From Anaeromyces robustus (Eukaryota > Neocallimastigomycota > Neocallimastigomycetes > Neocallimastigales > Neocallimastigaceae): DNA of 64,000 nt. The DNA lies in NCBI GenBank assembly GCA_002104895.1, contig MCFG01000061.1:25001-89000 (forward strand), written 5' to 3'. Numbering within the stretch: the first letter of the stretch is position 1; each line of letters opens with the position of its first letter. This document shows, one piece after another, positions 32,245 to 43,792 of this stretch. Under the pieces are notes generated by a model, which saw only the letters and a list, made by a program, of their open reading frames with translations, did not search any database and had not been told where the DNA came from. A program made the translations under genes and the position numbers.

Positions 32245-33645
32245 ATGACTAAACCTGAATTTGAATCTTTTTCTACTCTTTTTTTTGAACAATTAAAAGT
32301 TCAAACTAAAGAAATTATTAAAACTATTGATAATAACAATAAAGTAATTGAAAATTATTTAATGGATCCTAAAAGTGATTTAATGAAAGGATTTATTCGT
32401 AATTTCAATACTGTTGTAGTAGAAACTAAAGTGAAAAATTACAAGTTATTTAATAAAGTTTTAGAACATAAATCATTTATTCAAGTTTTAAATAGTTTTA
32501 GAAATAGTGATGTATTAGTTAGAGCTTGTAAAGCAATTAATAAAGATGCTATAAAATGGCTTCTTACTATGGATATTAATTATGAAGCACAAGATGAAAA
32601 TGGTACTACTGCTTTAATGGAAGCTGCTTATTGTCCAAGTTTAAATTCTCTTTTAGAAAAATTATTAAAATATCATGTAGATATTAATAAAACTGATAAT
32701 AATGGTAATACTGTTTTATTTTATGCTTCTAGAAATCTTGAAAATTTAAAAAAAATTATTAAAACTGGAATAGATATTACTCATGTTAATAAAGATGGTG
32801 AAACAGTTCTTTCTTATTGTGCTAAAATGAATAGAGTTAGAAGTTTTGAATATTTAAAAAATGAAAAATCTATTGATCCAAATCATTATAATTGTATTGG
32901 TAGGACGGCTGCTATGCATTTAGTAGAAAATGCTCAATCTGTATTACTTAAATCATTTATTAATGATAAAAATATTGATCCAAATTATAAAAATAAATTT
33001 GAAGAAACTTTAGTAACAACTTTTGTTAAAAGTTATTATCAACATTATATAGGTAATTTTAAGGATGGTTCTAAAATAGGTACCAGATATACCTATGAAA
33101 AAACTAAAAGATTTGGTGAAACATTAAAAACTTTAATTGATTTTAATTGTGATTTTAATGTACCTGTTGATGATGATGGTAATACACCAATTATGGTATT
33201 TTTATTAATGAAAGATTATGTAACATGTCAATATTTATTATCACAAGAAAAAATCTCTATTGATTTATCAAAAGAAAATTATCATGGAGTTAATGCTTCT
33301 TATCTTAGTTTATTTATTAGTAGTGAAGTTTTTGATGAATTAACTTATTATAAGGATAGATATAATGATAAATTATCATATGCTGCTTTGAAAAAAGCTT
33401 TTATCAAAAATGAAACTTTTGATAAAAATTATTTAGATTTAGAAGATGATATTAAGGTAGTTGATTCTAAAAAAATAATTAATAATTATCCAGTGACATC
33501 AATCTATAAAACTATTCAAACATGGTTAATAGAAATATATTACCCAGGTGCAGTTAGTGAAATACCTCTCGTTTCACATGCTAATGAAGATCCAACTTCA
33601 TTTGGAAGTACCTTAACTAAGTATAATACTGCTGGTTTAATGTAA
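32245..33645 (+). CDS. Ankyrin-repeat protein (466 aa, single exon)
   Basis: One uninterrupted frame with no splice needed. An N-terminal helical part (1-95) is followed by degenerate ankyrin repeats at about 95-350: DVLVRACKAINKDAIKWLL, NGTTALMEAAYCPSLNSLL, NGNTVLFYASRNLENLKKI, DGETVLSYCAKMNRVRSFEY, IGRTAAMHLVENAQSVL and DGNTPIMVFLLMKDYVTC. Each carries the G-x-T-x-(L/A)-(M/x) signature or the L-x-x-L helix. The C-terminal 110 residues contain no clear motif and end in ATG-rich contexts without a transmembrane segment or signal peptide, so the protein is probably cytosolic. Ankyrin arrays bind proteins, but the partner cannot be deduced. The ATG at 32245 is the first after an A/T-only leader and the frame has no earlier ATG. 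A decayed relative lies 2-4 kb upstream on the other strand. Confidence 0.93.
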   Translation: MTKPEFESFSTLFFEQLKVQTKEIIKTIDNNNKVIENYLMDPKSDLMKGFIRNFNTVVVETKVKNYKLFNKVLEHKSFIQVLNSFRNSDVLVRACKAINKDAIKWLLTMDINYEAQDENGTTALMEAAYCPSLNSLLEKLLKYHVDINKTDNNGNTVLFYASRNLENLKKIIKTGIDITHVNKDGETVLSYCAKMNRVRSFEYLKNEKSIDPNHYNCIGRTAAMHLVENAQSVLLKSFINDKNIDPNYKNKFEETLVTTFVKSYYQHYIGNFKDGSKIGTRYTYEKTKRFGETLKTLIDFNCDFNVPVDDDGNTPIMVFLLMKDYVTCQYLLSQEKISIDLSKENYHGVNASYLSLFISSEVFDELTYYKDRYNDKLSYAALKKAFIKNETFDKNYLDLEDDIKVVDSKKIINNYPVTSIYKTIQTWLIEIYYPGAVSEIPLVSHANEDPTSFGSTLTKYNTAGLM

Positions 33646-35508
33646 GATTATCAATAATAAAAACAAAACAAAAAAAAAACAAAACAAAATAAACAAAAAA
33701 AAAATTAATTATTATCATATTTATTTCATTGTATTTTATTTATATGTTATAATTAATTTAATACATAACATGACAATAAAATAAAATAAATGAAACGAAA
33801 AAAAAAAACATCATTATTATTGTATATTTTTATATTTGCATATTTTATTATCTCATAAATAAATACAAAAATAAAAAAATAAAAATAAAAATAAAAATAA
33901 AAATAAAAAAAAAATAAAATAAGTGAAATAAAATAAAAGAAAATAAAATTAAAATTAGAATAATAAAAAAAAAATAAAAATAAAATAAGTGAAATAAAAA
34001 AAATTAAAATAGTAAAAAATAATAAAATAAAAAAATAATAATAATGTGCTGTTTTTAAAGTTGATTATTTTTTGTGTTTATTTGTGTTTGTGTATTTATG
34101 TCCTAATCATTCTTTTTATTTTCTGTATGAGAATATAACTATATTTTTTAACAGAATGAAAACATTAAATTAAAATCAAGCCCAATGTTAAACTTTTTTT
34201 CATTATTTAAAGCCAAAAACTCTGGTTAGCCATTTTTATATAAAGTATTTAATGAATATGTGGCTTTGTTTTTATTGTTTTTATTGTATAAATACATAAA
34301 ATAGAAATTTATGTAATTAATAAGAATAAAAATTTATTTTGACAATTTATTTTATACAAATATTATTTTTATTAAGAATTTTCATATAATTAATAAAAAT
34401 TATGCCAAATATATTCTATGAATTACAAAACAATATTCTCAGATATGTTTAAAACCGAATATTTCGGCTTTCAAAAGATCCAAATCGATTAAGTTTAAAA
34501 ACTTTCAAATAATGTTAGATAATAAATGTTAGATAAAAAAATATATAGAAACTTTTATTGATTAATATAGAGTTTGTTGGTATTTTATATATGTTTCACT
34601 TTCTGCCATGTCACAAATAAATAAATAAAAAATAATGAAAAAAAAAATAAAAGTTATTGTCTTATTAAAGTTAATTTTTTTTTCTTTTTGAATTTACTTT
34701 AACTTTTTTTTTTTAATATTGATTTTATGATTTTAGTTAATAATTTTTTAATTTCTCTAAATTAAATAATTATTAACTATTTATTATTTTATGGTATTGT
34801 CAATAGATATTGTGCTAATACACAATCAATATCAAAATTCTTTTAACAATAACAATAATAGAAAATAAAAAAAAAATAATTGAAAACCTTGTAAAAATGA
34901 TATTCTCGAAAAATTTAAACGTTATCATAAAAGTGACTTTAAAGTATATATATATATATATATATTACATAAAAAAATTCATTATATATATTCTATATAA
35001 GTTTTATGATGTTATATATATACATTTTAAATATAATACATAAATATTATATATAATAGATTAATTAATAATAAATATTATTAAATAAGAATAAAAAAAT
35101 TAAAAATATTATAAAATATTTGATACTATTATAAAACATTCATTTATTTTATAATAATATATTAAACACATACTATAAATAATATTACAAAATGGATATT
35201 AATAAATACCAAACACTTTTTTATTTTATATTCAATTTTTTTTTTTTTAAAGAATAATGATATTTAAAAGGTTAATTATATTCAAAAGAAAAATTTCTTT
35301 TACATTATAAAAAATTATTTAATTAGATAAATAAACTTTATTTTTATAAATTGATAATAATAATTCATCTAACGTTTTTAAAAATAATACTTATATTATT
35401 TCGTTAACAATTGAAAAAGAAAAATAAAAATTGTTTAAAAATAATACTATTAAAAATAATTGTTATCATTAATTAAAAAATAATAATAACAAAAAAAAAA
35501 ATAATAAA
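33646..35508. other. Gene-free AT-rich DNA
   Basis: 3' flank of the ankyrin gene with (AAAAT)n-type stretches at about 33860-34030. At about 34455-34467 there is a short inverted repeat CCGAATATTTCGG. No coding region was seen. Confidence 0.55.
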
Positions 35509-35600
35509 AATGATAGAAAACAAATTCATGATTATCTTTACGATATTACTAAATAAGAAACTATTCCAAATACTTTCATTAATGGTCAACATATTGATGT
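35509..35600 (+). pseudogene. Glutaredoxin-like gene scrap
   Basis: In one frame the sequence reads IHDYLYDITK, a stop, then ETIPNTFINGQHID. This matches the core of dithiol glutaredoxins, where the substrate-binding T-V-P-N-x-F-I-N-G-x-H-I-G-G loop follows a helix. The N-terminal CPYC active site and the final GG are not found nearby, and one stop interrupts the fragment. It is a dead remnant of a host gene. The match is short but very characteristic. Confidence 0.45.
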
Positions 35601-37101
35601 TTTTTTTTTCTAAAATAATTATTAAAAAGTATTTAAATTAAAAAAAAAAAGAATTTAGAGATTAGGTTAAATTTTATAGGAGATTTTAATGAAAAATATT
35701 CAATTAATTTTGATAATAGAGATTTGTATGCCTATAAAAAAAAATCTAATAATTGATATTAAATTGATAAATTCTTTCTTAATAAGGGTTAAAAGTTTAT
35801 ATTAATTTAGTATATATGATGATAATATAGTTTTGTAATAATAGTATATATTTAATTATATTTAAAAATTATACAATTTGCTGCATACTATAAATCATAC
35901 AAAACTTTAGTATTATTTTCTAAAATAATTATAGTTTTCTGTACTGTCTGTATTCTAATAATATATTAATTTTTAGCATTTCAAAAAAATTTATATATTG
36001 ATATTAGTTCCTTTTATTCTTTTATTTCTTCATTACGAATACAATAATGATTTAACAATACTTTTAAGAATCTATAATTATTTTATTTAGCATTATAATT
36101 AACGATTTATTTCTTCCATTAGAATGCTTTTTTTAATTCGTTTGAAGAATTAATAAATAATTAAATAATTAATAATTTTAGTATTAATTATAATTTTAGT
36201 TTAAAATAAGTTTCAATATATATTCAGATTAGGAGAATTGTTCTTATCTTAATCTAATAATAAATTGTATAACAAAAAAAAAAGTACCATAATATTTCAC
36301 ATATTTCACATATGTAGTTATGTTAATTTTTTTTATTATTAATATATATATATATAAAATAATAAATAGTTATTAGTAATAATTATATTAATTTAATTAT
36401 TTTTAAAAATTAATATTGAGTCAATATTTATAATAGTATTTATTTTGTTAATGTCACGGTTACTACAATTTAAAAAGACAATTAATAAAAAATTAAATTC
36501 AATGGGATAGAGAAAAAATTAATAATTATACCTATTTTCAACAATAATTTTTTCATTGAAAACCACTAATAAGTTATTAATTCATTAAAATGAATTTTAC
36601 CAAAATAGTTTTAATGAAATTTAAATTTTTTGTCTTTATATTATTATTTTTATTTATTGCTATTGTATTATCAACTATTAATACATTTGTTAAATAAATT
36701 ATATTAAATAAAAATTAAACATTATATTTATGAATTTTAATGTATTCAAAATATAAATATAACATTATATAACTTAATATAATACGATATATTATTCATA
36801 TACTTCAGTTTATTTACAATTTGTTCTTTTCAATATATTTATAATCTATATATCTCAAAGTATTATTTTGTATCAAATATTATATATGTTTAAATTAATT
36901 AGATATGCAAATTCTTTTTTTTTATTTTTATAAACAATAATTTACATTTAAATATAATAAATATTCGAACATTTATTGAAGTATTTAATTAAAAATATTT
37001 TATATAGAAAATATTTAAATGTTTTATATTAAAACTATTTAAATGTTTTATATTAATGATGTCATTGATTGTTTATATAATAAATTATATAAACAATTTA
37101 G
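35601..37101. other. Gene-free AT-rich DNA
   Basis: Degenerate A/T sequence. A short sense-like stretch at about 35675-35745 (FIGDFNEKYSINFDNRDLYA) cannot be assigned and is not long enough to call. No repeats or RNA genes were recognised. Confidence 0.45.
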
Positions 37102-38335
37102 ATCAACTCTTTAATTTAATGATTTAAATCATATAACTATTTTTGTATTTTGGTATATAATAAATAAAATTTTATTAAAATCATCATTTTATAAATTATT
37201 AATTTTCAATATTAACAAATTATTAAAATTTTAATTAATAATATTTATTAATTATTCTATTTTTGAATTATTCATTTTGTCATAAAATTTTAAAGATTAA
37301 AAAAAATAAAATAAAAAAGTAAGTATTAAATATAACAATAATAATTAATGAGTTTTATTAAAAAAAATTAATTTTAAACATTTTTATTATAATTTTTTTT
37401 TAATCTTTTTTAATTTTTTTATTGGTTGTTAATAGAAATAATTGATAGAAAATAGAATATTCTATGACATGTAAAAATTTTTAGACAATTTTGTTTATTG
37501 TTTTTTGTTTTCTTTTTCAAATTTTATTTTTGCATTTGATTGTTATAAACCAAAGTTTATATATTATATAATATTATTTTTTATAATATTGTATTGATAT
37601 TAGAATTCAATAGTTTTTTTTTTCCAATACAAAATTTTTTTAAAATAAAATTAAAATTATATTATATTAATTAAAATAATGCTCTCTTTTTTTTTTACCA
37701 AAATCATATTTATTAATTACAATTGTTATTTAAATTAATATTTTATATTAAGTTTTTAAGAGTGAAGAATGCTATTAAATTTTTATTATTGTCTGTTATG
37801 AAATATTAAGAATAGTAATATTTTTAAATGATTATATTATTAATTGTGGATAAAGTAAAAAAAATTATTTTTAAATAAAAAAATAGCCAATTAATTATTC
37901 TTTAGTTCGAATTTATTATCAATTCTTTAATAAAATAAAAAAAAAAATCAATAAATAGAATATTATTATTATAAAAATTACTAAATTATTCATATGTAAT
38001 AAATATTATTTATAAGAAGTTATTATTATTAATAAAAAAAGAAAAGAAATTTTTGTAATTGATAAATTAAAATTATGATACAATATTTTTTGCATAAAAT
38101 ACTTTTTTAATACTTTTTTTTATTTATTTCATTTTTTTTAATCTTTAAAATTTTATGACAAAATGAATAATTCAAAAATAGAATAATTAATAAATATTAT
38201 TAATTAAAGTTTTAATAATTTGTTAATATTGAAAATTAATAATTTATAAAATGATGATTTAATAAAATTTTATTTATTATATACCAAAATACAAAAATAG
38301 TTATATGATATAAATCATTAAATTAAAGAGTTGAT
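37102..38335. repeat. Long inverted repeat: arms of about 205 bp, spacer of about 825 bp
   Basis: The left arm 37102-37305 begins ATCAACTCTTTAATTTAATG. The right arm 38132-38335 is its imperfect reverse complement, ending CATTAAATTAAAGAGTTGAT. The arms also share TATTTTTGTATTTTGGTATA and CATTTTGTCATAAAATTTTA. It could be an old foldback or MITE, or a local inverted duplication. I see no clean target-site duplication. Confidence 0.75.
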
Positions 38336-39620
38336 ATTTTATATAATATTATGATTTATAGTATTGTTTGATATTAGAATTCAATAGTTTTTTTTTTTGA
38401 TACAAAATTATTTGTTAAATTCTTTTTAAATTAATTAATATAATATAATATAATATAATATAATATAATATAATATAATATAATATAATATAAAAAATTT
38501 TTATTTTAAAATAGATATAAGGTAATCTTTTTTTTTTAGACGAGAATCAATGAAAACAAAAAATGAATTTATCAATAACAATCGTTATTTAAATTTTTAT
38601 CAAGAAAAAAGTGTTATCTTAAATAATATATACACATTTTTATTTTAAAATAGTTTAAAGATAATCCTTTTTTTTCTAGACGAAGATCAATAAAAACAAA
38701 AAATGTATTTATCAATAAAGATTCTCAATTTCTAACAAAACTGAAATTAAAAGATTAGATATTCAAATTGAAAACTTAAATATAAAACATTAAAACATTA
38801 AGAGTGAATAATGATATTAAATTTTTATTATTGTCTGTTGTTCTAAAATTTGAATATTTAAATATTAATAAATGTATTTTGAATTTATTTAATTTACTAT
38901 TTAATGTGCCTAATAAAGTAATATTTCTAAAAATAAAAATAGATTGTTATCATATATTGTATATTTTTATAATATATAAAATTTAATATATAAAACAAAA
39001 AAGGTAAAAATATTAAAAAAAATATTATCATTAAAATAAAACTTAATATTATATTATTTGTAAAAATTATTATTAAATTCTTTTAAAATAAATGTCATTT
39101 TAAAATATAATTTTATTTTATTTAAAAAAAAAAACTTTTTTAGATAAAGATCATTGAAAAAAAAGTATTTATCAATAAATATTGTTATTTAAATTTCTAT
39201 CAAAACTCAAATTTGAATAAAACTTAAAAATTTAATTTCACTCTATTTTAATATATTTCATATTTCAATATAACAGACAATAATAAATCTTAATTTCACT
39301 CTTAATGTTTTAATGTTTTAAATTTAATTTGTTATATTGAAATATAAAAAATTAAAACATAAATAGTGGTATTAAATCTTTATTATTGTCTGTTATATTG
39401 AAATTTGAAAAATTATAAATCTTAATGGATATAATTTGAATTGATTTCTAATATACTCTTTAATGTGACTAATTGATTAATATTGTTGTTATATTTCGAG
39501 TATATTTTCTATTATTAATTTTTAATACAAAAAATATAGGAATTATTAATTAATAAAACAAAATAAAATAAAAGAAGAGAATAGACAATAATAAAAATTT
39601 AATTTCAAAATTAGAGTTTT
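37555..39620. repeat. Mosaic of diverged, partly inverted repeats
   Basis: Several short families recur. TTTTTATTATTGTCTGTT-like blocks occur near 37770, 38825 and 39380 on the plus strand, and inverted near 39268 and 39581. AGACGA-GATCAAT-AAAACA blocks followed by ATTTATCAATAA occur near 38538, 38678 and 39145. GATATTAGAATTCAATAG occurs near 37595 and 38371. A (TAATA)n run lies at 38437-38492. A short open frame at 38804-38986 covers one copy and is probably part of the repeat and not a gene. Confidence 0.65.
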
Positions 39621-40224
39621 TATTAAAGCTCAATTTCCAATAAGAGGTTAAATTAAATTATTAAAACATTAATACTAATAATCTTATTGATAATCCTAAT
39701 TTTATTTTCATTATTTTTTAACTATTTTGTCCTGAAAAAAGCCTTTTTTAATAATTTAATTAATATAATATTATTTATTTCTAATTAGAATGAATTTAAT
39801 AAAATAATTTTGTATTAAAAAATTATTAAATTTTAAAATTAATAAAAGATAATATTATATACATATAAAAATCTATATTTTTATAATAAAAAAAAATACT
39901 AAATAAAGTTATATAAAAAAAAAAATAAAAAAGAAATATTATTTTTTTTATAACTCAATTTTGTACAAATAATATTCTATTAATATCTAATAAATAATAT
40001 TATTTTTGTAAACGGGAATAAAGTAAAAAAAAATTAATATTGAATATAATGAAAAAAAAAGTATAAAAGGCAAAGAAATTATCTTTAATATAGATAAACA
40101 AAAATTAAATAATAAAATAGTTTTACTAATAATAAAAATCTAAAACTAATAATAGTTTTTAAGATATTTTGATTTCCTTATTGAATTATCTTTTTAGAAT
40201 CTGCTTATCATTGTTACAAAAAAT
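39621..40224. promoter_or_regulatory. 5' flank of the cysteine-rich secreted gene, with TATA-like box
   Basis: GTATAAAAGGCAAAG at 40061-40075 is a good TATA-like box about 160 bp before the start codon. The remainder is AT-rich without other features. Confidence 0.4.
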
Positions 40225-41046
40225 ATGTATTACAATAAACTTGGATATTTATTATTAATTACTTTATTTATTAATAAAGTATTTTGTTCATATGTTACAA
40301 TAGATGACAAGAAGAATGGTGGAAGGTATTATATGTTTAAGAATGATAAAGACTATTTTGTATGTACAGGTTTAGATAATAGAATACCAGGAACTTGTAT
40401 TGCATATCCTGGAGGAAGTACATGTAGTGGAGGTGCTGAAATGATTACTGGATGTGTTGATCAAAATGGTGTAGATTATAAAAATAGAAAATTTGGTTCT
40501 ATTTTAGATGCTACTGATCCATTTAGATGTGATGGATGGGACAAAGCCTTTGGTTCTGGTAATTGCGATCCTAATAAGACTTATGTAAAAACAGATCAAT
40601 GTTTTACCACACCAGTATCAAGTAATAGAAGGGCAATTATAAATGTCAAACTTGATGGTAAATATGAATATGATTCTACTAAAAATGGTTATTATCTTAC
40701 TAAGTATGGTTGGTGTAAAAATAAAGAAGTTGAAAAACCAAAACAAGAACCACAATCTCAATCAACTCTTAATTGTACTAGTTATAAATGTAAAAGATGT
40801 GTTAGAAAATTACCAAGTGTTACATGGAAATGTAAAAGTAATGGTTGGGAAACCACATTGTCTTCTGGTACTTTAAATAAATATTGTGGTCATAGTAATT
40901 GTCAAAAAGCATATGATGATGAAAATGGTAAATGTAAAAAAAGAGAAAGTTATTGGAAATCTTGTAGAGATGATATTCTTTCAGAATTAAAAGGCTATTA
41001 TAAACAAGAATTTAAAGTAGTTAGTAAAACTGAAAATTACTGTTAA
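40225..41046 (+). CDS. Secreted cysteine-rich protein of unknown function (273 aa)
   Basis: A single exon. Residues 1-21 are a clear signal peptide (Lys near the start, hydrophobic LLLITLFI, then VFCS). The mature protein has about 20 cysteines. It falls into an N-terminal half (22-170) with YYMFKNDKDYFVCTGLDNR and GGSTCSGGAEMITGCVDQNG, a short Pro/Gln/Ser linker (KPKQEPQSQS, near 174), and a C-terminal half (about 184-273) with CTSYKCKRCVRKLP and a final Cys. The even-looking cysteine content suggests disulfide-stabilised extracellular domains. There is no dockerin, cellulose-binding module or enzyme motif that I recognise, and no C-terminal membrane anchor. The ATG at 40225 is the first in frame and directly precedes the signal peptide. 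Smaller secreted proteins follow downstream on the same strand. Confidence 0.88.
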   Translation: MYYNKLGYLLLITLFINKVFCSYVTIDDKKNGGRYYMFKNDKDYFVCTGLDNRIPGTCIAYPGGSTCSGGAEMITGCVDQNGVDYKNRKFGSILDATDPFRCDGWDKAFGSGNCDPNKTYVKTDQCFTTPVSSNRRAIINVKLDGKYEYDSTKNGYYLTKYGWCKNKEVEKPKQEPQSQSTLNCTSYKCKRCVRKLPSVTWKCKSNGWETTLSSGTLNKYCGHSNCQKAYDDENGKCKKRESYWKSCRDDILSELKGYYKQEFKVVSKTENYC

Positions 41047-41522
41047 ATGATATATAAATAATAATATTATATAATTAAATTATTACTATATAATAATATA
41101 TATAAAATTATTTTTATAACATAAAAATCATTATAATAATTTTTGAAAAAAGATTTTTTTATAAAAATAATTTATGCTTATATAAATGTAAATTATATAC
41201 ATAAAATTATAATAATAAATATTGTTTTTTTTTTTTTTTAGAAAAATGTTTTTTTTTTTCATTTTTATTAAAATACAATATATTTATTATTTCTAATAAA
41301 TACTTTTTTTTCTATTTTATTTTATTTTAAGAATAAAATATTTAAAAAGTTGATAATTTTTAAAAGAAAACTTTATCATATTTTTTAAAATTAAAAAAAA
41401 TATTTTAAAGTATTTTTAAATATCAATAAAATATCTTTTTATTGATTGATAGTAATAAAAAAACTATTGTTTTTAAGAAAAATATTTCTAAATAAAGAAA
41501 TTACTATATTACAATTAAAAAA

Positions 41523-41577
<55 letters not shown>

Positions 41578-42154
41578 AATAATAATTTAAAATAAAACCT
41601 AATACAATAAAAAAAGTAGTATTAAATATATAATCATTGAGTTTTATTGAAAAATATTTTTTAAACAGAATATTTTTGTTATAACTATTTTTCAACAACT
41701 ACACTTTTTTTTTAATTAATAATATTCTATTTTTTTATTAATATTTTTATTATATATAAATAATATAGTAATATATTTTTTAAAATAGAATTTTATAAAA
41801 AAATGAATATTTAGAAATAAGATAATAAATAAATATTTTTAATTATGGTGATTTCTTTTATTTTAATTGTTGTTATTTTATGGAATATTTTCTTTAGATT
41901 ACACTATTATATATATATCAAATAATAAAAAACTTTATTAGTTATATATAATTTTACATTTACTGTAACTGACTTGATTTAAAAAAAAAAAAGAAAAAAA
42001 ATTTTAATATTTATATATTATTAAAAATAAAATTAATTAAAATTTATATATAAGTATATATAATTGAATAATTGAAACAAAGCGTATATTAAATTTTTAA
42101 TTAATAAAAAAAACTGTAACAAATATTTTCATTTATTTTTTTTATTAATAATAG

Positions 42155-42190
<36 letters not shown>

Positions 42191-42257
42191 AAAATATTTT
42201 ATTAAATTTTGACTATTATTTTTTTGCTTAATTAGTTTTTTTTTTTTTTTTTTTATA
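41047..42257. other. Gene-free AT-rich DNA
   Basis: 3' flank of the secreted gene, a (TAAA)n microsatellite at 41520-41579, and poly-T immediately before the GC-richer island. No coding region. Confidence 0.55.
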
Positions 42258-42690
42258 GACTTATCATGTGATTTTTCACATGAATGTATCGGAATTAAAT
42301 TCCCTGCCTTACCTTTTCGGCGTCGACGCCCTTGGTATATTCATATATTTTACATTTGTACTTAAACCCTAACGCTAACTTAATAACGGGTCCAGTCTAC
42401 AAGCCCCACATATGAATAGTAGTCACCAAGGAAACCGCCCAATAATTTAGAGCCGCACCCCACATTATTAGACTTAAAGATCTACTCATATACTTATATT
42501 ATTTAATGAGGCGTGAGTAGCTACGCCTCAAATACTATACCTGTGCACTACCTTGCCACAGTGTAAAACCCGTGAAGGAGAAAACCACTTGTGCTTGGGG
42601 TAGATGCGGTGTCGATCCAGAAGCCTTATGTATGCTAAGGAAACGCCTTAAAAACCAGGATAGAAACTGGTCGACTTTGCTTAATTAGGA
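42258..42690. other. GC-richer hairpin island (island 1): candidate structured RNA or repeat
   Basis: About 430 bp with base composition very unlike its flanks and no useful open frame. It holds several perfect inverted repeats: CATGTGA/TCACATG at 42265-42282, the palindrome GGCGTCGACGCC at 42319-42330, TGAGGCGT/ACGCCTCA at 42507-42530 (8-nt loop), AAGG-AAACG-CCTT at 42637-42649, and ACCAG-GATAGAAA-CTGGT at 42654-42671. In such AT-rich genomes, GC-rich patches without ORFs are often RNA genes or young mobile elements. The last two hairpins recur in island 2 at 45880-45936. Strand and exact ends are not determined. Confidence 0.5.
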
Positions 42691-42929
42691 AAAGAAAAAA
42701 AATTGGAAACATAAATAATTATTATAGGAAATTTAATTTATTAAATTAATATATTTTTTAGTATAGTGTAGACATAATGGATGTTACATATTTTTTTTTA
42801 ATTACTTTTATGAACTAATGACAATTTTGTGTAACAATTAATATAATCTAAAAAAATTAATAATCAATTCTTATATATTATTAAATATAGTTATATAGTT
42901 TATTGTACTACATTTATTATATATGAAAC

Positions 42930-42980
42930 TTGATAATCGCTTGGGGGAGGTGTCTTATATATATTAAGGATATGCCGTAA
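42930..42980. repeat. Possible decayed copy of the island 1 segment
   Basis: GCTTGGGGGAGGTGTCTTAT followed by ATATTAAGGATATGCC parallels GCTTGGGGTAGATGCGG followed by TTATGTATGCTAAGGAAACG in island 1 (42593-42645), with a gap. It stands out from the surrounding AT sequence. Confidence 0.35.
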
Positions 42981-43228
42981 CATATTATTAAAAATATTTT
43001 CAATTCCAATTTTATTAATTATAAAAAATATAAAAAGGGAAAAATTTCTTTCAAAAATTTTTTTAAAAAATTTATAATAAAAATTTATAATAAAAATTAA
43101 AATAAAAATAAATAAAAAAAATAAAAATAAAATAATAATAAAAATATAAATAAAAATATAAATATAAACAAAAATTTAAAAATAAAATTAAAAATAAATT
43201 AAATAAAAAAAAAGAGATAATTATAGTG

Positions 43229-43250
43229 TTAGTAAGTATAAATTTGTATA
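43229..43250 (+). promoter_or_regulatory. Shared upstream element of the secreted family (copy 1)
   Basis: A 22-bp block containing TATAAATTTGTATA lies about 95 bp before the start codon at 43346. It differs at one position from the block at 46467-46488 upstream of the paralogue. TATAAAAG follows at 43247-43254. It is likely a core promoter element, or simply retained sequence from the gene duplication. Confidence 0.45.
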
Positions 43251-43345
43251 AAAGATTAAAATAATTTTATTATTAATTTAGATTTTAATTAATTTTACAT
43301 AAATATTCATTAATTATATTAATAAATAAATAAAAAGATTTTAAA

Positions 43346-43792
43346 ATGAGAATTTTATATACAGTTTATTACATAATTTTATTATGTATTCTTCAAGTCT
43401 ATGCTCGTGATCTTTTATTCCCAAAAGATAGGACTTATTATATGAAAAAAGAATGTAATGGTAAAATAAATAAATGGAAATTAACTGATTGTAGATACAA
43501 TGTTGAAGCTAAAAGAATTTATTGTAATGTAAAAGTGGATGGAAAAATATACATTGCTAGATTTTATGGCATTGAAAGTAATAACCTAAAAAATATAAAT
43601 AATAATGACACAATTTTTACTACTAAATTAATTAGGGGTAATGATTATCAAACAGATATTGCTATTAATTTAGGATGCGTCAATGTACCATTTAGTAATA
43701 TAAAATCTCATAAGAGCCTTGGATATTTTGAAATAGTTACATATACTAATAATGTCATATTTTATTTTTATCTTGATTTTGCTGTTTATTAA
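43346..43792 (+). CDS. Small secreted protein, family member 1 (148 aa)
   Basis: A single exon. The N-terminal signal peptide is MRILYTVYYIILLCILQVYA, with probable cleavage after YA. The mature part has conserved blocks shared with the paralogue at 46563: KKECNGKINKWKLTDCRYN, IYCNVKVDGKIYIARFYG, AINLGCVNVPFSNIKSH and a terminal AVY. Four mature cysteines in the order C-x(n)-C-x(n)-C-x(n)-C suggest two disulfides. It probably forms a compact beta-rich extracellular domain (inference). I recognise no enzyme or binding family. It lies on the same strand as three relatives downstream. Confidence 0.88.
   Translation: MRILYTVYYIILLCILQVYARDLLFPKDRTYYMKKECNGKINKWKLTDCRYNVEAKRIYCNVKVDGKIYIARFYGIESNNLKNINNNDTIFTTKLIRGNDYQTDIAINLGCVNVPFSNIKSHKSLGYFEIVTYTNNVIFYFYLDFAVY

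Noticed and set aside
38804-38986. 60-residue open frame
   Set aside because: Coincides with a member of the dispersed repeat family of that region, and the other copies are not open.
42364-42379. AAACCCTAACGCTAAC in island 1, reminiscent of a telomerase RNA template or interstitial telomere repeat
   Set aside because: The second repeat carries a mismatch and no other telomerase RNA feature can be recognised.
42608-42618. B box-like GGATCGACACC on the minus strand of island 1
   Set aside because: No convincing A box at the right distance: the best candidate lacks the conserved AR positions and is only 27 bases away.
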